Shown here: piece after piece, positions 60,503-64,000 of the stretch
How positions within the stretch are numbered: the first letter of the stretch is position 1
How the letters are laid out: each line of letters starts with the position of its first letter
NCBI RefSeq assembly: GCF_013386765.1
Contig: NZ_JACARE010000032.1
Location: forward strand, 43,892 to 107,891
Origin: Pseudomonas yamanorum
Lineage (GTDB): Bacteria; Pseudomonadota; Gammaproteobacteria; Pseudomonadales; Pseudomonadaceae
Length of the DNA: 64,000 bases
Direction of reading: 5' to 3'
Position numbers and translations under genes: made by a program
Notes under the pieces: generated by a model
What the model was told of the DNA's origin: nothing
The model's database searches: none
Seen by the model: the letters and a program-made list of their open reading frames with translations, nothing else

Positions 60503-61138
60503 ATGCCGTTGTCCAATGTCCATATCCTTCATCAGGACGCTGCTGTCCTGGTGGTGAACAAGCCTACCCTGCTGCTCTCGGTGCCCGGTCGCGCCGACGA
60601 CAACAAGGACTGCCTGATCACCCGCCTGCAGGAAAACGGCTACCCCGAAGCCCGTATCGTTCATCGCCTGGATTGGGAAACGTCCGGCATCATCCTGCTG
60701 GCCCGCGACGCAGACAGCCACCGTGAACTGTCCCGCCAGTTCCACGACCGGGAAACCGAAAAAGCCTACACCGCGCTGTGCTGGGGCCAACCGGAACTGG
60801 ACAGCGGCAGCATCGACTTGCCATTGCGCTACGACCCACCGACCAAGCCACGGCACGTGGTGGACCATGAGTTCGGCAAGAACGCACTGACCTTCTGGAA
60901 AGTCCTGGAACGTTGCGGCGATTGGTGCCGGGTTGAGTTAACGCCGATTACCGGGCGCTCCCATCAACTGCGGGTGCACATGTTGTCCATCGGGCATCCG
61001 CTGCTGGGCGATGGCTTGTACGCCCATGAACAGGCATTGGCCGCCTGGCCACGCCTGTGCCTGCACGCCAGCATGCTGAGCTTCACCCATCCCCAGAGCG
61101 GCGAGCGGTTGCGCTTCGAGTGCCCGGCACCGTTTTAA
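60503..61138 (+). CDS. RluA family pseudouridine synthase
   Basis: A 211-residue RNA-modifying enzyme of the RluA class. The catalytic Asp57 is in RIVHRLDWETSGIILLARD, followed by KAYTALCWG and the RNA-contact block ELTPITGRSHQLRVHMLSIGHPLLGD. No S4 domain is present, as in RluA itself, so the target is probably 23S rRNA position 746 and/or tRNA position 32, by family knowledge. It follows minE beyond a REP pair. Confidence 0.93.
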   Translation: MPLSNVHILHQDAAVLVVNKPTLLLSVPGRADDNKDCLITRLQENGYPEARIVHRLDWETSGIILLARDADSHRELSRQFHDRETEKAYTALCWGQPELDSGSIDLPLRYDPPTKPRHVVDHEFGKNALTFWKVLERCGDWCRVELTPITGRSHQLRVHMLSIGHPLLGDGLYAHEQALAAWPRLCLHASMLSFTHPQSGERLRFECPAPF

Positions 61139-61155
61139 ACTGCAAACCCGATCAA

Positions 61156-61245
61156 ATGTGGGAGCTGGCTTGCCTGCGATAACGGTGTGTCAGCCCCCAA
61201 TTGGTTACTGGCAGACCGCTATCGCAGGTAAGCCAGCTCCCACAT
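61156..61245. repeat. REPIN-like inverted pair before the M18 peptidase
   Basis: Arms TGTGGGAGCTGGCTTGCC... and ...GTAAGCCAGCTCCCACAT flank about 30 bases. Confidence 0.88.
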
Positions 61246-61333
61246 GGGTTTTGCGCCCGTCTCAAGACAGCAGCTTCCCTCCAAATTCTGAGCCAATACG
61301 GTAAACTCGCGCCATTGCTGTCTGGAGCTACTT

Positions 61334-62623
61334 ATGCGCGAAGAGTTGAACCAAGGCCTGATCGACTTCCTCAAGGCCTCCCCTACCCCGTTCCATGCCA
61401 CCGCCGCCCTTGCACAGCGCCTGGAAGCGGCCGGTTTCCAGCGTCTTGACGAGCGCGAGACCTGGACCACCGAGGCCAACGGTCGCTACTACGTGACCCG
61501 CAACGACTCCTCGATCATCGCCTTCAAGCTCGGCCGCCACTCGCCGCTGCAGGGCGGCATTCGCCTGGTCGGCGCCCACACCGACAGCCCGTGCCTGCGG
61601 GTCAAGCCACAGCCTGAACTGCAACGCCAGGGCTTCTGGCAACTGGGTGTGGAAGTGTACGGCGGCGCGCTGCTGGCACCGTGGTTCGACCGCGACCTGT
61701 CCCTGGCCGGCCGCGTCACTTTCCGGCGTGACGGCAAGGTCGAAAGCCAACTGATCGACTTCAAGCTGCCCATCGCGATCATCCCCAACCTGGCCATTCA
61801 CCTGAACCGTGAAGCCAATCAGGGTTGGGCGATCAATGCCCAGACCGAACTGCCGCCGATCCTCGCGCAATTTGCCGGTGACGAGCGTGTGGACTTTCGC
61901 GCCGTACTCACCGAGCAACTGGCCCGTGAACACGGCCTGAATGCCGACGTGGTGCTCGACTACGAGCTGAGCTTCTACGACACCCAGAGCGCCGCGGTGA
62001 TTGGCCTCAATGGCGACTTTATCGCCGGTGCCCGCCTCGACAACCTGCTGTCGTGCTACGCCGGCCTGCAAGCCTTGCTCACCGCCGAAACCGACGAAAC
62101 CTGCGTACTGGTGTGCAACGACCACGAAGAAGTCGGCTCGTGCTCCGCCTGCGGTGCCGACGGCCCGATGCTGGAGCAGACCTTGCGCCGCCTGCTGCCG
62201 GAAGGTGATGAGTTCGTACGCACCATCCAGAAGTCGCTGCTGGTGTCTGCCGACAACGCCCACGGCGTGCATCCCAATTACGCTGAGAAACACGACGCCA
62301 ACCACGGCCCGAAACTCAATGCCGGCCCGGTGATCAAGGTCAACAGCAACCAGCGCTACGCCACCAACAGCGAAACCGCCGGGTTCTTCCGCCACCTGTG
62401 CATGGCCGAAGAAGTGCCGGTGCAGAGCTTTGTGGTACGCAGCGACATGGGTTGCGGCTCGACCATCGGCCCGATCACCGCCAGCCACCTGGGGGTGCGC
62501 ACTGTGGATATCGGCTTGCCGACATTTGCCATGCACTCGATTCGCGAGCTGTGCGGCAGCCACGACCTGGCGCACCTGGTGAAGGTGTTGAGTGCGTTTT
62601 ACGCAAGTCGTGATTTGCCATAA
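61334..62623 (+). CDS. apeB: M18 family aminopeptidase
   Basis: A 429-residue di-zinc aminopeptidase of family M18. Metal-site blocks are GAHTDSPCLRVK (His), ARLDNLLSCYAG (bridging Asp), CNDHEEVGSCS (Glu pair), VSADNAHGVHPN (Asp/His) and HSIRELCGSHDL (C-terminal His). It removes N-terminal residues, often acidic, from peptides in the cytoplasm. It stands alone between two REP pairs. Confidence 0.95.
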   Translation: MREELNQGLIDFLKASPTPFHATAALAQRLEAAGFQRLDERETWTTEANGRYYVTRNDSSIIAFKLGRHSPLQGGIRLVGAHTDSPCLRVKPQPELQRQGFWQLGVEVYGGALLAPWFDRDLSLAGRVTFRRDGKVESQLIDFKLPIAIIPNLAIHLNREANQGWAINAQTELPPILAQFAGDERVDFRAVLTEQLAREHGLNADVVLDYELSFYDTQSAAVIGLNGDFIAGARLDNLLSCYAGLQALLTAETDETCVLVCNDHEEVGSCSACGADGPMLEQTLRRLLPEGDEFVRTIQKSLLVSADNAHGVHPNYAEKHDANHGPKLNAGPVIKVNSNQRYATNSETAGFFRHLCMAEEVPVQSFVVRSDMGCGSTIGPITASHLGVRTVDIGLPTFAMHSIRELCGSHDLAHLVKVLSAFYASRDLP

Positions 62624-62645
62624 TTGGCAGGCTGAAACCCATCAA

Positions 62646-62738
62646 CTGTAGGAGCCGTGCTTGCCCGCGATGGCGTCGGCACAGTCAACATGTATGTTGG
62701 CTGGCCCACCGCTATCGCAGGCAAGCCAGCTCCCACAG
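62646..62738. repeat. REPIN-like pair between apeB and moeA
   Basis: Arms CTGTAGGAGCCGTGCTTGCC... and ...GGCAAGCCAGCTCCCACAG lie between convergent genes. Confidence 0.87.
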
Positions 62739-62766
62739 TTGATCTTCATTGTTTGATAGATCGGGC

Positions 62767-63993
62767 TCAGTTCAACACTTCACTCAACGGAATGAAGTTG
62801 ACCCGGTCACCGATCGTAAGCGTCGTCCCTTCCAACACTTCCACCAACCCCTCGGCCCACGCCGCACTGCGCAGCACACCCGAGCTCTGGTTGCGGTAGA
62901 TGATCGCCTTGCCCTGCTCCAGCCGACCGCGCAGGTACTCGCGACGATTCCCCGGCTTGGCCCACACAAACCCCACCGGCACTTCAACGCGCAACGGTGC
63001 CACGTCCTGCACGCCCTGGCGACGCAACAGGTAAGGCCGCGCCAGCAAGGCGAAGGTCACCAGCGTCGACGCCGGGTTGCCCGGCAAACCGATCACCGGT
63101 ACGCCACGGAAATGCCCGAACGTCAGCGGCTTGCCCGGCTTGATCGCCAGCTTCCACAGCGCCAGTTCGCCCTCTTCGCGCAGGGCAATCCCGAGGAAGT
63201 CCGCCTCGCCTACCGACACACCGCCGGTGGACAAAATCAGGTCAACCGAGCCCAGCGCACCCAGGCGCTCACGGGTTTGTTCCAGGTCGTCCGGCAGGAT
63301 CCCGGCGTCCACCACTTCGCAGCCCAGGCGTTCGAGCCAGCTGCACAGTACCCGGCGATTGCTGTTGTAGATCTGCCCGGGACCCAGCGGCAGGCCCGGC
63401 TCGATCAACTCGTCGCCGGTGGACAGCACGGCCACCCGGGCACGTCGTATCACCTCCAGGCGATCACGGCCCAGGGAAGCCGCCAGGCCCAGTTCGATCG
63501 GGCCCAGGCGCGTGCCAGAAGGCAGTACCAGCTCGCCCACCGTGGTTTCCTGGCCTTGGGGACGGATGTTCTGATCCACCTGCAACGCCTCGGTAAAGCT
63601 CACGCGCTCGTCCGCGTGGACCACTGCGTTTTCCTGCATCTCAACGCAGTCCGCGCCTTCCGGCACCGGAGCGCCGGTGAAGATCCGCGCACAAGTACCG
63701 GCGGCCAAGGGCTCCGGTGCCGTGCCGGCAAAAATGCGCTGGCTGACCACCAGCGGCTCGCCGGTCCAGTCCGCCAGGCGCAGGGCGTAACCGTCCATGG
63801 CGCTGTTGGGCCAGGGCGGCAGATCGAGGGTAGAGACCAGCGCCTGCGCCAGCACCCGACCGTCACACTCGGCCAGCGGCAAGGTTTCCTGCTCGCGAAT
63901 CGGCGCAGCCTCGGCCATCGCCAGCAGTTGTTCCAGGGCATCTTCCACCGGCATCAACGCGCCGGTCTTGCCCGGCTTACCCACGGGATTCAC
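62767..63993 (-). CDS. moeA: Molybdopterin molybdotransferase
   Basis: A 408-residue MoeA that inserts molybdate into adenylated molybdopterin. Signatures are LPPWPNSAMDGYAL (active site), IFTGAPVPEGADCVEM, VLSTGDELIEPG and PVIGLPGNPAS. The start is uncertain: the GTG at 63993 is 7 bases from the window edge, and the ATG at 63954 (giving MPVEDALEQL) is an alternative. The preceding bases probably belong to the end of a neighbouring molybdenum-cofactor gene that cannot be seen. Confidence 0.94.
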   Translation of the reverse strand: MNPVGKPGKTGALMPVEDALEQLLAMAEAAPIREQETLPLAECDGRVLAQALVSTLDLPPWPNSAMDGYALRLADWTGEPLVVSQRIFAGTAPEPLAAGTCARIFTGAPVPEGADCVEMQENAVVHADERVSFTEALQVDQNIRPQGQETTVGELVLPSGTRLGPIELGLAASLGRDRLEVIRRARVAVLSTGDELIEPGLPLGPGQIYNSNRRVLCSWLERLGCEVVDAGILPDDLEQTRERLGALGSVDLILSTGGVSVGEADFLGIALREEGELALWKLAIKPGKPLTFGHFRGVPVIGLPGNPASTLVTFALLARPYLLRRQGVQDVAPLRVEVPVGFVWAKPGNRREYLRGRLEQGKAIIYRNQSSGVLRSAAWAEGLVEVLEGTTLTIGDRVNFIPLSEVLN

Positions 63994-64000
63994 AGGGTTC

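Noticed and set aside
1..64000. tRNA, rRNA, insertion sequences, phage genes or integrases
   Set aside because: I looked for cloverleaf-like ends, terminal inverted repeats with transposase frames and integrase-type proteins and saw none. A tRNA scan and IS search would settle it.

Overview
The window is chromosomal DNA of a Pseudomonas, most likely of the P. fluorescens group. The evidence is high GC, dense short-palindrome (REP/REPIN-type) repeats, the N-acetylglutaminylglutamine amide (NAGGN) osmolyte genes, a CsrA/Rsm-family regulator, and a core gene order (aroC, MFS, hydrolase, prmB, isochorismatase-like, Smr, folE) that I recall from other pseudomonads. I see no rRNA, tRNA, CRISPR array, insertion sequence or prophage. 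Nearly everything is ordinary core genome. The exceptions are two very large minus-strand genes and some regulatory and repeat structure.

Layout. 1-5146: dispersed repeat, thiolase, polyphosphate:AMP phosphotransferase, mnmC. 5143-9942: a 1599-residue DUF6543/LRR/NEL-type protein. 10153-15513: NAGGN locus (asnO, ngg, M42 peptidase), a YheU-like gene and a divergent csrA paralogue. 15514-24811: SDR, DUF3309, LTA-synthase-like sulfatase, ogt, small membrane protein, ankyrin protein, acyl-CoA synthetase, DUF3509, solo LuxR HTH. 24812-33845: an acireductone-dioxygenase-like protein with altered metal ligands, MFS, aroC, hydrolase, prmB, isochorismatase-like, Smr, folE, glutaredoxin-like. 33940-40267: CitMHS/AtuA-like operon with a divergent LysR gene, GST, and an aminotransferase divergent from a MarR gene. 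40458-55930: purine uptake and urate catabolism, interrupted by a LysE-type exporter and a 1740-residue DUF6543-type protein. 56066-64000: patatin-like lipase, lpxL, minCDE, RluA-type synthase, apeB, moeA.

How the genes work together. The purine cluster encodes a complete route from urate to glyoxylate plus two ureas (PuuD, UraH, UraD, PuuE, Alc, AllA). It also has two purine permeases and a Tsx/OmpK-type outer-membrane channel. Sigma-54-like promoters lie before puuE and the porin, and a shared TTGTATACAA-type palindrome lies at the permease and the uraH/puuE promoters. I infer nitrogen-responsive, substrate-controlled expression. The NAGGN trio makes and turns over an osmoprotectant dipeptide amide. 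The CitMHS/AtuA trio looks like an uptake and breakdown unit for an unidentified carboxylate.

The best candidates for undescribed biology are the two giant DUF6543 proteins, one with a CxD NEL ubiquitin-ligase signature and one with three copies of an internal module. Both end in stop codons that share a 4-bp palindrome with the convergent neighbour. Also notable are the ARD-like protein with a changed metal motif and the twin GTCAA-N5-TTGAC operators in the MarR/aminotransferase intergenic region.
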